Assembly: GCF_007992715.1 (NCBI RefSeq)
Contig: NZ_BKAU01000001.1
Location: forward strand, 1-64,000
DNA length: 64,000 bases
Reading direction: 5' to 3'
Origin: Chitinophaga cymbidii
Lineage (GTDB): Bacteria; Bacteroidota; Bacteroidia; Chitinophagales; Chitinophagaceae
Shown piece by piece: positions 35,489 to 44,842 of this stretch (position 1 is its first letter; the number at the start of each line of letters is the position of its first letter). A model generated the notes under the pieces. That model did no database searches. It saw only the letters and a list, made by a program, of their open reading frames with translations, and was not told where the DNA came from. The position numbers were made by a program, and so were the translations under genes.

Positions 35489-36441
35489 GCTGCGAATGTA
35501 AAACAGTTCATCACAATCTCAAATACCAGTGATGCGGCGAGTTTGGCGGTACGGTTATCGGGGTCGAGGGAAGGATTCAGTTCCGCGATGTCCGCGCCGG
35601 CCAGTTTACCGCTGCGCAGCACGGTGCGGAAGCAATCGAGGAAAAGCGCGTCCGGCACAAGACCGTTATAGGCCGTGGCGCTGACGCCGGGGGCATAGGG
35701 CGCGGCAAATACGTCCAGGCAGGTGGTCAGGTAGATTTTGTCGTTACGCCGGATGAACGCTTCGATAGCGCCGATCAGCCGGTCGTGGTACTTGGGCTGG
35801 AACAGCGATGCGGGCAGGTATTCGGCGCCGAGCGCGTCCGCGGTATCGAAGAGGCGGCGGGTGTTGCTGTTCTGCTGGATGCCGAGGGCGAGGTAATGGA
35901 AAGGCAGACCGGCGGCTTTTCTGTCTTCCGCCATTTGCCAGAAGCCTGTGCCGGAGGTGGGGCCTTGCGCTTCGGGTTGCCGCAGGTCGAAGTGGGCGTC
36001 GAAGTTGATAATGCCGAGCTGGCTGGGAGGGGTGGCCCGGCGGATGCCACGCTCATGCCCGTACGCTATTTCATGCCCCCCGCCGAACAGCACGGGTAAA
36101 TACCCCGCACCGATCAATTGCTGCACACGCGCGGAAAGCGCTTCCTGCGCGGCTTCCAGGTCATGCCCCGAACAAACGACATCACCCGCGTCCACCAGGA
36201 TATGATGATCAAAATGCACCGGGAAGTTGGCGCACATTTTCCGCAAAGCCTCCGGCCCTTGCGCGGCGCCCGTTCTGCCCTTGTTACGGCGTACGCCTTC
36301 ATCGCAGGCAAAGCCGAGAAAGGCGATGCCCTTTTGCCCCGCTTCAAGCGCCGGTAAAGTATCCCCGGCGATCTTCACTACCTGGTGCCAGCGCAGCACA
36401 TCGGGGGAAGTGCCATCTGTGCGGCCCTGCCAGCTGTTCAT
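35485..36441 (-). CDS. hutG: Formimidoylglutamase
   Basis: An arginase/ureohydrolase-fold Mn enzyme, 318 residues, cutting N-formimidoyl-L-glutamate to glutamate and formamide, the last step of the pathway. Metal motifs: GGGHEIAYGH, INFDAHFDLR (DxHxD) and TTCLDVFAAPYAPG, where the usual second DxD Asp of SxDxDxxDP is replaced by Cys (CLD), a variation worth noting. Overlaps hutI and the phosphoesterase gene by 4 bp each. Confidence 0.92.
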   Translation of the reverse strand: MNSWQGRTDGTSPDVLRWHQVVKIAGDTLPALEAGQKGIAFLGFACDEGVRRNKGRTGAAQGPEALRKMCANFPVHFDHHILVDAGDVVCSGHDLEAAQEALSARVQQLIGAGYLPVLFGGGHEIAYGHERGIRRATPPSQLGIINFDAHFDLRQPEAQGPTSGTGFWQMAEDRKAAGLPFHYLALGIQQNSNTRRLFDTADALGAEYLPASLFQPKYHDRLIGAIEAFIRRNDKIYLTTCLDVFAAPYAPGVSATAYNGLVPDALFLDCFRTVLRSGKLAGADIAELNPSLDPDNRTAKLAASLVFEIVMNCFTFAA

Positions 36442-37649
36442 ATGCTTTCATTTTGAATAAGTGTTCCGCTTTTCCATACCATGGCGGGTTTCATGCGGCC
36501 CTGGTAATACAGGATATCCCGGTAATCCTTACACGGATATGCCTGCATATCCAAAGGATCGGCCGTGATGCCCAGCGCCCTTGCAGCCCGGAAGGTCAGC
36601 CCGGCCAATACCTCGGCGGTAGATAATTTTTCCGCCGCGCTCATCACCGCGGCCTGCATCAGCAGATCTCCCATGGGCGCGGAACCGGGGTTCCAGTCAC
36701 TGGCCACCGCCACACAGGCGCCCGCATCCAGCAGGCGGCGCGCGGGAGCATAAGGCATGCCCAGTCCCAGCGACGCACCCGGCAACACCACCGCCACCGT
36801 ATCAGATTTCGCGATCCGCCGGATATCTTCTGCTGTGGAGGCTTCCAGGTGATCCGCTGAGCGCGCGCCTGTTTCCACCGCCACTGCCGAACCTCCGCTG
36901 CTGAACTGGTCCGCATGCACCGTCAGCTCAAAACCCTTCGCTTTCGCGGCCAGCAAAAACGGTTTGGCGGCAGCGGCGGAAAACGCTGTTTCTTCGATGA
37001 AAATATCCACCCGCCCGCTAAGCTGTTCTTCCCTCACCACAGGCAGCAGCTCTTCCAGTATCCATTGCAGGTAATCCCTTCCCGAAAAATCCTTTGGCTG
37101 CATGTGCGCGGCTAGACAGGTAGGAATGAGCGTGGCAGCGGTATGCAGACCAGCATAACGGATCGCGCGCAGCATCTTCAATTCCGATTGCAGATCGAGG
37201 CCGTAACCGCTTTTTACTTCCATGGTAGTAACGCCGTCCCGGAGATGCCGGTTGGCGCGGGCAACGGTGAGCATGGCCAGTTCCGTTTCATCCGCTTCGC
37301 GGGTCTTCATCACGGAATCCCATATGCCGCCACCAGCACGGGCGATATCCAAATATGATTTACCCGCGATGCGCATCGCGTAGTCACGGCTGCGTGTACC
37401 GGCATGGCAGATGTGCGTATGGCAATCGATGAAACCTGGCAGCAATACCATCGGCTCGTCGATCCATGCTATGGCGGCGCCGGGATATTTGTCTTTCAGC
37501 TCCGCGTAACCGCCGGTTGCGAGATGCCTGCCGTCCTCCATCAATACGCCGCCCGCTTCTATTACGATCAGCTGCTCGTCTTTCAGCGCGCCTTTCAGCG
37601 GGAGGTCCTGCAGCAGCAGTATTTGTGAAAATGGTCCGATCAGTTTCAT
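36438..37649 (-). CDS. hutI: Imidazolonepropionase
   Basis: An amidohydrolase, 403 residues, opening 4-imidazolone-5-propionate to N-formimidoyl-glutamate. Metal site HTH at 77-79 (GFIDCHTHICHAG); substrate loops AGTRSRDYAMR and KSGYGL; TVHADQFSSGG with the second-shell His; SDWNPGSAP with the metal Asp. Start 12 bp after hutU. Confidence 0.95.
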   Translation of the reverse strand: MKLIGPFSQILLLQDLPLKGALKDEQLIVIEAGGVLMEDGRHLATGGYAELKDKYPGAAIAWIDEPMVLLPGFIDCHTHICHAGTRSRDYAMRIAGKSYLDIARAGGGIWDSVMKTREADETELAMLTVARANRHLRDGVTTMEVKSGYGLDLQSELKMLRAIRYAGLHTAATLIPTCLAAHMQPKDFSGRDYLQWILEELLPVVREEQLSGRVDIFIEETAFSAAAAKPFLLAAKAKGFELTVHADQFSSGGSAVAVETGARSADHLEASTAEDIRRIAKSDTVAVVLPGASLGLGMPYAPARRLLDAGACVAVASDWNPGSAPMGDLLMQAAVMSAAEKLSTAEVLAGLTFRAARALGITADPLDMQAYPCKDYRDILYYQGRMKPAMVWKSGTLIQNESI

Positions 37650-37661
37650 GACGAATATATT

Positions 37662-39335
37662 TTAAAGCCCTAACTGAAAACGCTCCAGCCACTCCTGCGC
37701 TCTTTCATACCCCGCATCCGCATGCCGGAAGATTCCCAGCGCCGGATCGTTGTGCAGCACTCTTTGCAGGCAGGCAGCCGCCCGTTCCGTACCATCCGCC
37801 AGTATCACCATGCCCGCATGCTGCGAATATCCCATGCCCACGCCGCCGCCATGGTGGAAAGACACCCAGGTAGCGCCGCCCGCGGTATTCGCCATCAGGT
37901 TGAGTAACGTCCAGTCAGATACAGCGTCCGATCCATCTTTCATCGCTTCCGTTTCCCGGTTGGGAGAGGCCACGGACCCACAGTCCAGGTGATCCCGCCC
38001 GATCACGATCGGCGCTTTCACTTTGCCGGTGCGCACCAGCTCGTTGAATATCAGCCCCGCCTTTTCGCGTTCTCCCATGCCAAGCCAGCAGATCCTCGCC
38101 GGCAGGCCCTGGAACGCCACCCGCTCCTGCGCTTTCCGCAGCCAGTTGAGCAAAGGCTTGTTATCCGGGAACGCCTCCATCAGCGCGCGGTCTGTAGTAT
38201 AAATATCTTCCGGATCACCGGAAAGCGCCACCCAGCGGAAAGGCCCTTTGCCTTCGCAGAACAGCGGGCGGATGTACGCCGGCGTGAAGCCGGGGAAATT
38301 GAACGCATCCGGTTCGCCGCCTTCACGGGCGAACTCCCGCAGGTTGTTGCCATAGTCAAACGTGACCGCGCCACGGCGCTGCAATTCCAGCATGTAGCGC
38401 ACATGCCGCGCCATGCTTTTCAGCGAGCGTTGCTTATAGCTAACAGGGTCGCTTACACGAAGGTCGGCCGCCTGCCGCAGGGTGAGCCCGTCCGGCACAT
38501 ATCCGTTCACGGGGTCATGCGCGGAGGTCTGGTCCGTGAGGATGTCCGGCGTAATGTTGTCGTTGATGAGGCGTTCGAGGAGATCGCCCGCATCGCTGAC
38601 AAGACCGATGGACAGCGCTTCCCCTTTGGCCTGTGCTTCTTTCGCCCATTGTACCGCCTCTTCGTAGGAATGCGTCATCCTGTCGATATACTTTGTATCG
38701 ATGCGTTTCTGAATGCGTGACGGATCAACGTCCGCGCCGAGGAACACAGCGCCGGCCATCGTGGCGGCCAGCGGCTGGGCGCCGCCCATCCCGCCAAGCC
38801 CCGCCGTTACCAGCAGCTTGCCTTTCAGGTCGCCATTAAAATGCTGGCGGCCGCATTCCACAAAGGTTTCGTAAGTGCCTTGCAGGATGCCCTGTGTGCC
38901 GATGTAGATCCAGCTGCCCGCCGTCATCTGCCCGTACATCATCAGCCCTTTCGCGCGCAGCTCGTTAAAATGTTCCCAGGTAGCCCACTTGGGCACGAGG
39001 TTGCTGTTCGCCAGCAGTACGCGCGGGGCCTGCGGATGCGTGCGCACGATGCCCACCGGCTTGCCGGATTGCACCAGCAGAGAATGGTCTTCATCCAAAG
39101 TGAGCAATACGCGGATGATCTGCTGTAATGCTTCGCGGTTGCGCGCCGCCTGGCCGATGCCGCCATACACCACCAGCTCGTCCGGGTTCTCGGCTACCTC
39201 CTGGTCGAGGTTATTGAGCAGCATGCGCAGCGGTGCTTCCGTTTGCCAGGAGCGGGCGTGCAGGTCGGCGCCACGGGGGGCCTTGTAGTGCGGGTGCGCC
39301 GCATAAGTATCAAGAAAGCTGGAATTGTTTTTCAT
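37662..39335 (-). CDS. hutU: Urocanate hydratase
   Basis: Adds water to urocanate to give imidazolonepropionate, using NAD as a tightly bound electrophile. 557 residues. NAD site GLGGMGGAQ (179-187), the [14 protein letters not shown] and GTYETF segments, and the substrate region [24 protein letters not shown] and [18 protein letters not shown]. Start overlaps the end of hutH by 26 bp. Confidence 0.96.
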   Translation of the reverse strand: MKNNSSFLDTYAAHPHYKAPRGADLHARSWQTEAPLRMLLNNLDQEVAENPDELVVYGGIGQAARNREALQQIIRVLLTLDEDHSLLVQSGKPVGIVRTHPQAPRVLLANSNLVPKWATWEHFNELRAKGLMMYGQMTAGSWIYIGTQGILQGTYETFVECGRQHFNGDLKGKLLVTAGLGGMGGAQPLAATMAGAVFLGADVDPSRIQKRIDTKYIDRMTHSYEEAVQWAKEAQAKGEALSIGLVSDAGDLLERLINDNITPDILTDQTSAHDPVNGYVPDGLTLRQAADLRVSDPVSYKQRSLKSMARHVRYMLELQRRGAVTFDYGNNLREFAREGGEPDAFNFPGFTPAYIRPLFCEGKGPFRWVALSGDPEDIYTTDRALMEAFPDNKPLLNWLRKAQERVAFQGLPARICWLGMGEREKAGLIFNELVRTGKVKAPIVIGRDHLDCGSVASPNRETEAMKDGSDAVSDWTLLNLMANTAGGATWVSFHHGGGVGMGYSQHAGMVILADGTERAAACLQRVLHNDPALGIFRHADAGYERAQEWLERFQLGL

Positions 39336-40911
39336 ACGGTCCGTTTAAATTGATCTGGTGTTGCGTGGCCACGGTATCGGCCACACGAATAAGTGATTGA
39401 TCGGTAATAATAGCATGCAGCGCGGCAATGTCATGCGCAAAAACGCGGTCTTTCTTCGCAAAGGAAACTTTTTCGCGGACATAATGATGACATGCCTCAA
39501 TGACCTTTGCGGATTGCAGCGGCCGCCTGAAATCTATGGCCTGCGCGGCATACAGCAACTCTATCGCCAGGATGTATTCCAGGTTACCGATCACCTGCAG
39601 CAGCTTTCTGCCGCTGATGGAGCCCATGGACACATGGTCTTCCTGCCCTAAAGACGTAGGCACACTGTCCGCGCTCGCGGGGAAACACAATGTTTTGTTC
39701 TCCGTTACCAGCGCCGCCGTAGTGTATTGCGGGATCATGAAACCGGAATTCAGCCCCGCGTCTTCGATGAGCAGTTTGGGTAGTCCGTACCGCCCTTCGA
39801 TCATCATATAACAACGGCGGTCCGCTATATTCCCCAGCTCCGCCGCCGCCACAGTGGCATAATCCAGCGGCAACGCCATGGGCTGCCCGTGAAAATTACC
39901 GCCGCTGATGGTATCGTGTTCCGAAAAGATGATGGGATTGTCTGTAACAGCATTCAGTTCGATAGCGGTCAGTTCTTCGAGGTGCTTCCAGGCGGTGCGG
40001 GAAGCGCCGTGCACCTGGGGCATGCAGCGCAATGAGTACGGGTCCTGCACCCGGCCGCAGTCCACATGCGACGCCATGATCTCCGAACCACGCAGCAATG
40101 CTTCCAGCCTGTGCGCTACGAGCTGGTTACCCGCATATGAACGAATAGCATGTAACCGCGGGTCGAAGGGCTTGGCCGTGCCCATCAATCCTTCGAGGGA
40201 CATGGCGCCGATGATATCCGCCGCTTCCAAAGCATTGTGCAGGCGTTCCACTGCTTTCACCGCGAAGGAAAGAATGAACTGCGTACCGTTGATGAGCGCC
40301 AGCCCTTCCTTTGGCCCCAGCACCACCGGGTCTTTGCCTTCCTGCCGCAGCGCTTCCGCAGCCGGCATCCGCTTTCCATCGTACCATACTTCGCCCAGCC
40401 CTATCAGCGGCAGAAAGAGGTGTGACAAGGGTGCGAGGTCGCCGGAAGCGCCGACAGAGCCTTTCTCCGGCACCAGTGGTGTGATCCGCCGGTCTATATG
40501 CCAGAGGATGCGTTCCAGCGTGGCGGGGTTCACGCCGGAATAACCCTGCGCCAATGCCTGTACTTTGGTGATCAGCATCAGTCTTGCGATCTCTTCGGGG
40601 ATGGGAGCGCCCACGCCTACGCTGTGGCTTTGCAGGATGTTGTATTGCAGGGCGCGTGTATCCGCTTCCGATATACGGGTATCGCACAGCGGCCCGAAGC
40701 CGGTGTTGATGCCGTATACAACGGTATGCTCCTTTACAATGGCCTGCACATGACCGTGACTGGCTTCCACGCGCGCCATCACCTCCGGCGTCAGCACGCC
40801 CTGCATGCGGCCTGCAGCGAGTTCCAGTGCTGTGGCTACCGTCAGCTGGTCTTGTCCGTATTTGAATGTCTGGCTCATGATGTATAAATAGATTGTTTTG
40901 GTATTGATCAT
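39310..40911 (-). CDS. hutH: Histidine ammonia-lyase
   Basis: First enzyme of histidine degradation: removes ammonia from histidine to give trans-urocanate, using an autocatalytic MIO cofactor from the Ala-Ser-Gly triad in [15 protein letters not shown] (ASG at 155-157). Other conserved parts: [14 protein letters not shown] near 127 and QEDHVSMG. Two starts are possible: ATG 40911 overlaps the marR stop (ATGA) and follows a purine-rich GGTGGAGAA; ATG 40878 gives MSQTFKYGQ, closer to the family N-terminus, and a 522-residue protein. I list the coupled start. Confidence 0.93.
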   Translation of the reverse strand: MINTKTIYLYIMSQTFKYGQDQLTVATALELAAGRMQGVLTPEVMARVEASHGHVQAIVKEHTVVYGINTGFGPLCDTRISEADTRALQYNILQSHSVGVGAPIPEEIARLMLITKVQALAQGYSGVNPATLERILWHIDRRITPLVPEKGSVGASGDLAPLSHLFLPLIGLGEVWYDGKRMPAAEALRQEGKDPVVLGPKEGLALINGTQFILSFAVKAVERLHNALEAADIIGAMSLEGLMGTAKPFDPRLHAIRSYAGNQLVAHRLEALLRGSEIMASHVDCGRVQDPYSLRCMPQVHGASRTAWKHLEELTAIELNAVTDNPIIFSEHDTISGGNFHGQPMALPLDYATVAAAELGNIADRRCYMMIEGRYGLPKLLIEDAGLNSGFMIPQYTTAALVTENKTLCFPASADSVPTSLGQEDHVSMGSISGRKLLQVIGNLEYILAIELLYAAQAIDFRRPLQSAKVIEACHHYVREKVSFAKKDRVFAHDIAALHAIITDQSLIRVADTVATQHQINLNGPYEKQFQLS

Positions 40912-41399
40912 TTCTCCACCGGCATCGCCCGCAATATCCGCTCCGCCAGCGGCTCCGCTTCCACCGCTCTTTCCAGCGCCCCGATCGCTTCCAGTATCCT
41001 GCTGCTTTGTTTGTTTTCCATCACCATATCACCCATCGCCGCTTCAATCCCTTTCCATACCGGCAGCACCTGCTTCAGCAGCTCCTCCCCCTTTCTGGAC
41101 AGCACCACCCACTGGCGGCGGCCATCCTCTTCGCAGCGGCTGGTCTTCAGCAGCCCCTTGCCTTTCAGGTTGGTCACCAGCTGGCTCACGGCGGAATGGG
41201 ACACTTCCAGCTCGGTGGCAATGTCCATCAGCGTCAGCTTGTCTTTCACCGATAATAAATAAAACAAGGGGAACCAGCTGGCGTCAAAGGCAATGCCCGC
41301 CCGGGCGTACACTTTGTTCACCTCTGCCAGGAAGTACTCGCTCAGGCGCCGGAGCCGGCTGCCGAAAATGAGATAACCAAGTGAAGGATAAAAGCTCAT
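40908..41399 (-). CDS. MarR family regulator of the hut operon
   Basis: A 163-residue winged-helix MarR protein: dimer helices at both ends, HTH LTLMDIATELEVSHSAVSQLVTNL and the wing LKTSRCEEDGRRQWVVLS. It heads the marR-hutHUIG-yfcE run with a 4-bp overlap, and a perfect 26-bp inverted repeat lies four bases before its start codon, so it likely represses the operon and itself. The usual hut repressor in Gammaproteobacteria is the GntR-type HutC, so MarR is a different solution. Ligand (urocanate or another) not known. Confidence 0.9.
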   Translation of the reverse strand: MSFYPSLGYLIFGSRLRRLSEYFLAEVNKVYARAGIAFDASWFPLFYLLSVKDKLTLMDIATELEVSHSAVSQLVTNLKGKGLLKTSRCEEDGRRQWVVLSRKGEELLKQVLPVWKGIEAAMGDMVMENKQSSRILEAIGALERAVEAEPLAERILRAMPVEK

Positions 41400-41403
41400 A
41401 GTA

Positions 41404-41429
41404 AAAATATATAAGTGCTTATATATTTT
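41404..41429. promoter_or_regulatory. Candidate MarR operator: 26-bp perfect inverted repeat
   Basis: AAAATATATAAG (41404-41415), TG, CTTATATATTTT (41418-41429): both 12-bp arms match exactly. It lies immediately upstream of the marR start (41399), in the space where the minus-strand promoter must be. A terminator function is unlikely: no G/C stem. Confidence 0.7.
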
Positions 41430-41467
41430 ACAATATTAAGAAATCCTGACCATACCGGCCGGATTTT

Positions 41468-41857
41468 TTATTTACGCTTTACGTCGAACCAAACAGGTGA
41501 TTTGTCGGTGATATCGCCGTTATAGTTGATGGTCAGCTCCTCGCCTTTTTTGATATCGCGGCGGGTCTTGATAGCCATGGTATCCGCGTCGAAGTCCATT
41601 TCATATTCACAATTAGGCTCGTAATCGTGATTGTAAATGGAGCAGAAGCCCAAAGCAATGCAGGAGCGGGTTTCGCGTACACCCCAAAGGAAGATGTAGT
41701 TGTGCAGCTTGGTTTTATCCACGATCTGCGTATCGCTGTTAGACAATACCAGCACGGGGGATATTTCGATGAGCGTTCCGGCGGGAATACGTTCCTTGGT
41801 GAAAACACCGCGGCCTTTTTCTTTGGTCTTGTTAATGTACAAATACGGCTTGATCAT
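41468..41857 (-). CDS. SET-domain protein
   Basis: A 129-residue minimal SET-domain protein with no pre- or post-SET part. Motif I GRGVF (15-19) contacts S-adenosylmethionine; the knot motifs are YNHDYEPNCEY (75-85, the NHxxxPN signature) and GEELTINY (105-112, with the catalytic-site Tyr). Such proteins are lysine methyltransferases in eukaryotes and a few bacteria; the substrate here is unknown. Function as an active enzyme is plausible because all key residues remain. Confidence 0.85.
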   Translation of the reverse strand: MIKPYLYINKTKEKGRGVFTKERIPAGTLIEISPVLVLSNSDTQIVDKTKLHNYIFLWGVRETRSCIALGFCSIYNHDYEPNCEYEMDFDADTMAIKTRRDIKKGEELTINYNGDITDKSPVWFDVKRK

Positions 41858-41954
41858 ATGTCACTGGTAAAAAGAAGGCGTAAAGTAACACTAAACTTTG
41901 TGGTTATCAAAATATCAATTCGTAACGGCCATTCCTGTGAATCATAATAGATGT

Positions 41955-41962
41955 TATTTTTG
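41955..41962 (+). promoter_or_regulatory. -7 promoter box of the bestrophin gene
   Basis: TATTTTTG matches TAnnTTTG and ends five bases before ATG 41968, so it argues against the GTG at 41962 as start. Confidence 0.5.
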
Positions 41963-41967
41963 TGCGT

Positions 41968-42843
41968 ATGATCAATTATAACCCGAAGGACTGGTTTACC
42001 TTTATATTCCGTATTCACAAGGCCGATACGGTCAAGCGGCTGTTCCCCATGTTCGTTGCCATTGCGCTTTATTCAGCGGCCATTGCCTGGCTGGAGCTGG
42101 AAGTGTTCAAGTTATCCGAAAAGGACCATCTGCGGAATATTACGGCCATGCACGGCCTGCTGGGTTTTGTGATCTCCCTGTTGCTGGTATTCCGTACCAA
42201 TACGGCGTATGACCGCTGGTGGGAAGGGCGCAAACAATGGGGGATGCTGGTGAACAACTGCCGTAACCTTGCCCTGAAGCTGCAGGGCGTACTGCCGGCG
42301 GGGCATCCGGCCCGCGCGTATTTCCGCCATATGATCCCCAACTTCGCCTATACGCTGAAGGACCATCTGCGCGGGGAGCTGCATGTGGACAAACTGGAAA
42401 ACCTCAGCGCCGAAGAGCTTTCCCGCCTGCAGGAAGGCATACATGTGCCGAACCAGATCGCCGCGTTCATCATTGCAAAAGCCAACGAACTGTACCGCCA
42501 GCAGGTGATCACCGGCGACCAGCTCATTACCATCAACCACCAGCTCGAGGCGCTGACGGACATCTCCGGCGCCTGCGAACGCATCAAAAATACCCCCATC
42601 CCCTTTTCATACAGCGTGTTCCTGAAGAAGTTCATTTTCTTTTACGTGATGACGCTGCCAATGGGATACGTATTCGGATTGGGTTACCTTGTGGTGCCGA
42701 TGGTCGTTTTTATATTTTATGTGCTGGCGAGCCTGGAGCTGATCGCGGAGGAGATCGAAGATCCTTTTGGCAAGGATGCGAACGATCTGCCCACGGAAAT
42801 GATCAGCGCCAATATCCGCAGGCATGTGCAGGAGATACTCTAA
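41968..42843 (+). CDS. Bestrophin family anion channel
   Basis: A 291-residue UPF0187/bestrophin membrane protein. About four helices: FVAIALYSAAIAWLELE, LLGFVISLLLVFRTNTAYDRWWEG (with the conserved FRTNTAYDRWWEGRK), and two near the C-terminus (FIFFYVMTLPMGYVFG, VVPMVVFIFYVLASLELIAEEIEDPFG), the last with the acidic EEIEDPFG signature. Bacterial bestrophins form pentameric channels for anions or, in some cases, cations. Start ATG 41968 chosen over GTG 41962 because of the promoter box. mgtE follows after 9 bp. Confidence 0.92.
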   Translation: MINYNPKDWFTFIFRIHKADTVKRLFPMFVAIALYSAAIAWLELEVFKLSEKDHLRNITAMHGLLGFVISLLLVFRTNTAYDRWWEGRKQWGMLVNNCRNLALKLQGVLPAGHPARAYFRHMIPNFAYTLKDHLRGELHVDKLENLSAEELSRLQEGIHVPNQIAAFIIAKANELYRQQVITGDQLITINHQLEALTDISGACERIKNTPIPFSYSVFLKKFIFFYVMTLPMGYVFGLGYLVVPMVVFIFYVLASLELIAEEIEDPFGKDANDLPTEMISANIRRHVQEIL

Positions 42844-42852
42844 ATTGGTCTT

Positions 42853-44229
42853 ATGGAAAATGAAGTATTAATGGAACGGTTCGAACAACTGGTGAAAACG
42901 CCGGATGCCGGGGAGCTGAAGATATTCCTGGACGACCAGCTGATCACGGACATTGCCGAACTTGTTTATGAAGAGCCGGACCACGCGCCGCTGATCTTCA
43001 AACATCTCAGCCTGAGCCGCGCCACCGCGGTTTTCAGGATACTTGAATTTCCCACGCAGGAAGAGATCATCCGCGCCCTGCCGCCCGCCAAGATCGCGGA
43101 ACTGCTGAACGAGCTGCCGCCGGACGACCGTACCGCTTTCCTGGAAGAGCTGCCCAGCCAGGTCGTGCAGGAGCTGATCAAACTGCTGGACCCCGAAGAA
43201 AGAAAGGTCACGCTCTCACTGCTCGGCTACCCCGAAAGCAGCGTGGGCCGTATCATGACGCCCGATTACATCGCCGCCAAAGAGCACTGGACCGTAGCCA
43301 AAGTGCTGAGCCACATCCGCATGTACGGGCGGGACAGTGAAACCATCGACGTTATTTACATCATCGATAACAACGGCAGACTCCTGGATGACTTCCGTAT
43401 CCGCGAATTCCTGCTCGTGTCCCCCGAAACGGTTGTCAGCTCCCTGATGGACGACCGCTTTGTAGCCCTGCACGTGAACGACGAACAGGAAGAGGCCATC
43501 CAGGTGTTCCGCCTTGAAAACCGTGTAGCCCTCCCCGTGCTGGACGACAAGGGCGTTATGCTCGGTATCGTCACGATCGACGACATGCTGTGGATCGCCA
43601 ACGAAGAACATACGGAAGACGTGCAGAAGATCGGTGGTACCGAGGCGCTGGACGAACCTTACCTGGACATGCCGCTGCTCAGCCTCATCAAAAAACGGGT
43701 GGGCTGGCTCATCATTCTTTTTATCGGCGAAATGCTCACCGCTTCGGTGATGACCTATTTTGAAGACGAGATCGCCAAAGCCGTGGTGCTTGCGCTGTTC
43801 ATCCCGCTGATCATTTCCAGCGGCGGCAACAGCGGCTCCCAGGCGTCTACGCTCATCATCCAGGCCATGGCGCTGGGCGAGCTGACGATCAAGGACTGGT
43901 GGAGGGTGATGCGCCGCGAGATCGCTTCGGGCATTATGCTCGGCAGCGTACTGGGGTTGATCGGCTTTATCAGGATCATTATCTGGAACCAGTTCTTTCA
44001 TACCTACGGAGAACATACCATCCTTATCGCGCTCACGCTTGGCGTATCACTGATAGGCGTGGTGCTGTGGGGAACATTGTCCGGCTCCATGCTGCCGCTG
44101 ATATTAAAGCGCGCCGGGGCCGACCCCGCCAGCTCATCCGCGCCCTTTGTTGCGACGCTTGTTGACGTGACGGGGCTGCTGATCTACTTTTCCGTGGCTT
44201 ACCTCTTCCTGCGGGGGATACTGCTGTAA
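42853..44229 (+). CDS. mgtE: Magnesium transporter MgtE
   Basis: A 458-residue Mg channel. N domain (about 20-135), a CBS pair (about 135-260: GRIMTPDYIA, LVSPETVVSSLMDD), a plug helix and five membrane helices from about 280, including the pore segment IPLIISSGGNSGSQASTLIIQ. Mg binding to the cytosolic domains closes the channel. Its last 96 bp lie opposite the end of the phosphatase gene on the other strand. Confidence 0.95.
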   Translation: MENEVLMERFEQLVKTPDAGELKIFLDDQLITDIAELVYEEPDHAPLIFKHLSLSRATAVFRILEFPTQEEIIRALPPAKIAELLNELPPDDRTAFLEELPSQVVQELIKLLDPEERKVTLSLLGYPESSVGRIMTPDYIAAKEHWTVAKVLSHIRMYGRDSETIDVIYIIDNNGRLLDDFRIREFLLVSPETVVSSLMDDRFVALHVNDEQEEAIQVFRLENRVALPVLDDKGVMLGIVTIDDMLWIANEEHTEDVQKIGGTEALDEPYLDMPLLSLIKKRVGWLIILFIGEMLTASVMTYFEDEIAKAVVLALFIPLIISSGGNSGSQASTLIIQAMALGELTIKDWWRVMRREIASGIMLGSVLGLIGFIRIIIWNQFFHTYGEHTILIALTLGVSLIGVVLWGTLSGSMLPLILKRAGADPASSSAPFVATLVDVTGLLIYFSVAYLFLRGILL

Positions 44230-44790
44230 GGAATCGCCGTCATGATGCAGCAGCAGCCGGATGTGCTGCACTTTGCTGGCAGCGCTCGTTTTATGTACAA
44301 TGAATATATTCCCGTAATCGGTATCCGCAATGGAATCCATTCTCGTTCTGGCATTCAGGCTTTTCAGTATGGGAAGCATGGTGTTGCTGTGCGCGATCAC
44401 CAGGATGTGCTTGCCCCAGTCCCCGCGGCGGCTGATCTCGTAGATCAGCGATTCACCGGTGGCGTCCGGTTTGTAAAATGCCGTGTCGATCCTGTTTAAA
44501 ATGCGCAGGGAATCCCCGGTTTGCACACTGCGTTTATAAGGCGTGCAGTAAATTCTGCTGATGGAGGAATCTTTCAGCAGGCGGTACAAAGCGCCCGCCC
44601 TTTTTCTGCCCGCCGCCGTGAGGGAAGGATCTTCCCCTTTGTCTTTTTCCGCGTGGCGCACGAGATAAATAGTGCCTGTGAGAAAGGTGCTGTCCTCCGA
44701 AACCTGCACCCGCGCCCGCTGTCCCATATTCCCGCATGCGGCCAGCAGCAGAACAAGGCTTACACCGGTTATCATTTTACCTGCGATCAT
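44134..44790 (-). CDS. Histidine phosphatase lipoprotein with antisense-overlapping tail
   Basis: A 218-residue branch-1 histidine phosphatase fold: lipobox LLAAC (Cys19), TIYLVRHAEKDKG with catalytic R45-H46, ISRIYCTPYKRSVQTG and VIAHSN with the second His. The frame stays open upstream to 44970 but ATG 44790 starts the signal peptide. The domain should end near residue 180 (FIVHKTSAASKVQHIRLLL); the last 31 residues are basic, low in hydrophobic content and lie entirely opposite mgtE codons, so they are probably a stop-codon-loss extension. Confidence 0.85.
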   Translation of the reverse strand: MIAGKMITGVSLVLLLAACGNMGQRARVQVSEDSTFLTGTIYLVRHAEKDKGEDPSLTAAGRKRAGALYRLLKDSSISRIYCTPYKRSVQTGDSLRILNRIDTAFYKPDATGESLIYEISRRGDWGKHILVIAHSNTMLPILKSLNARTRMDSIADTDYGNIFIVHKTSAASKVQHIRLLLHHDGDSLQQYPPQEEVSHGKVDQQPRHVNKRRNKGRG

Positions 44791-44842
44791 GCGCTGTTGT
44801 TTATCTATATTGCAACAAATTATAAAATTCTTCACTATTAAT

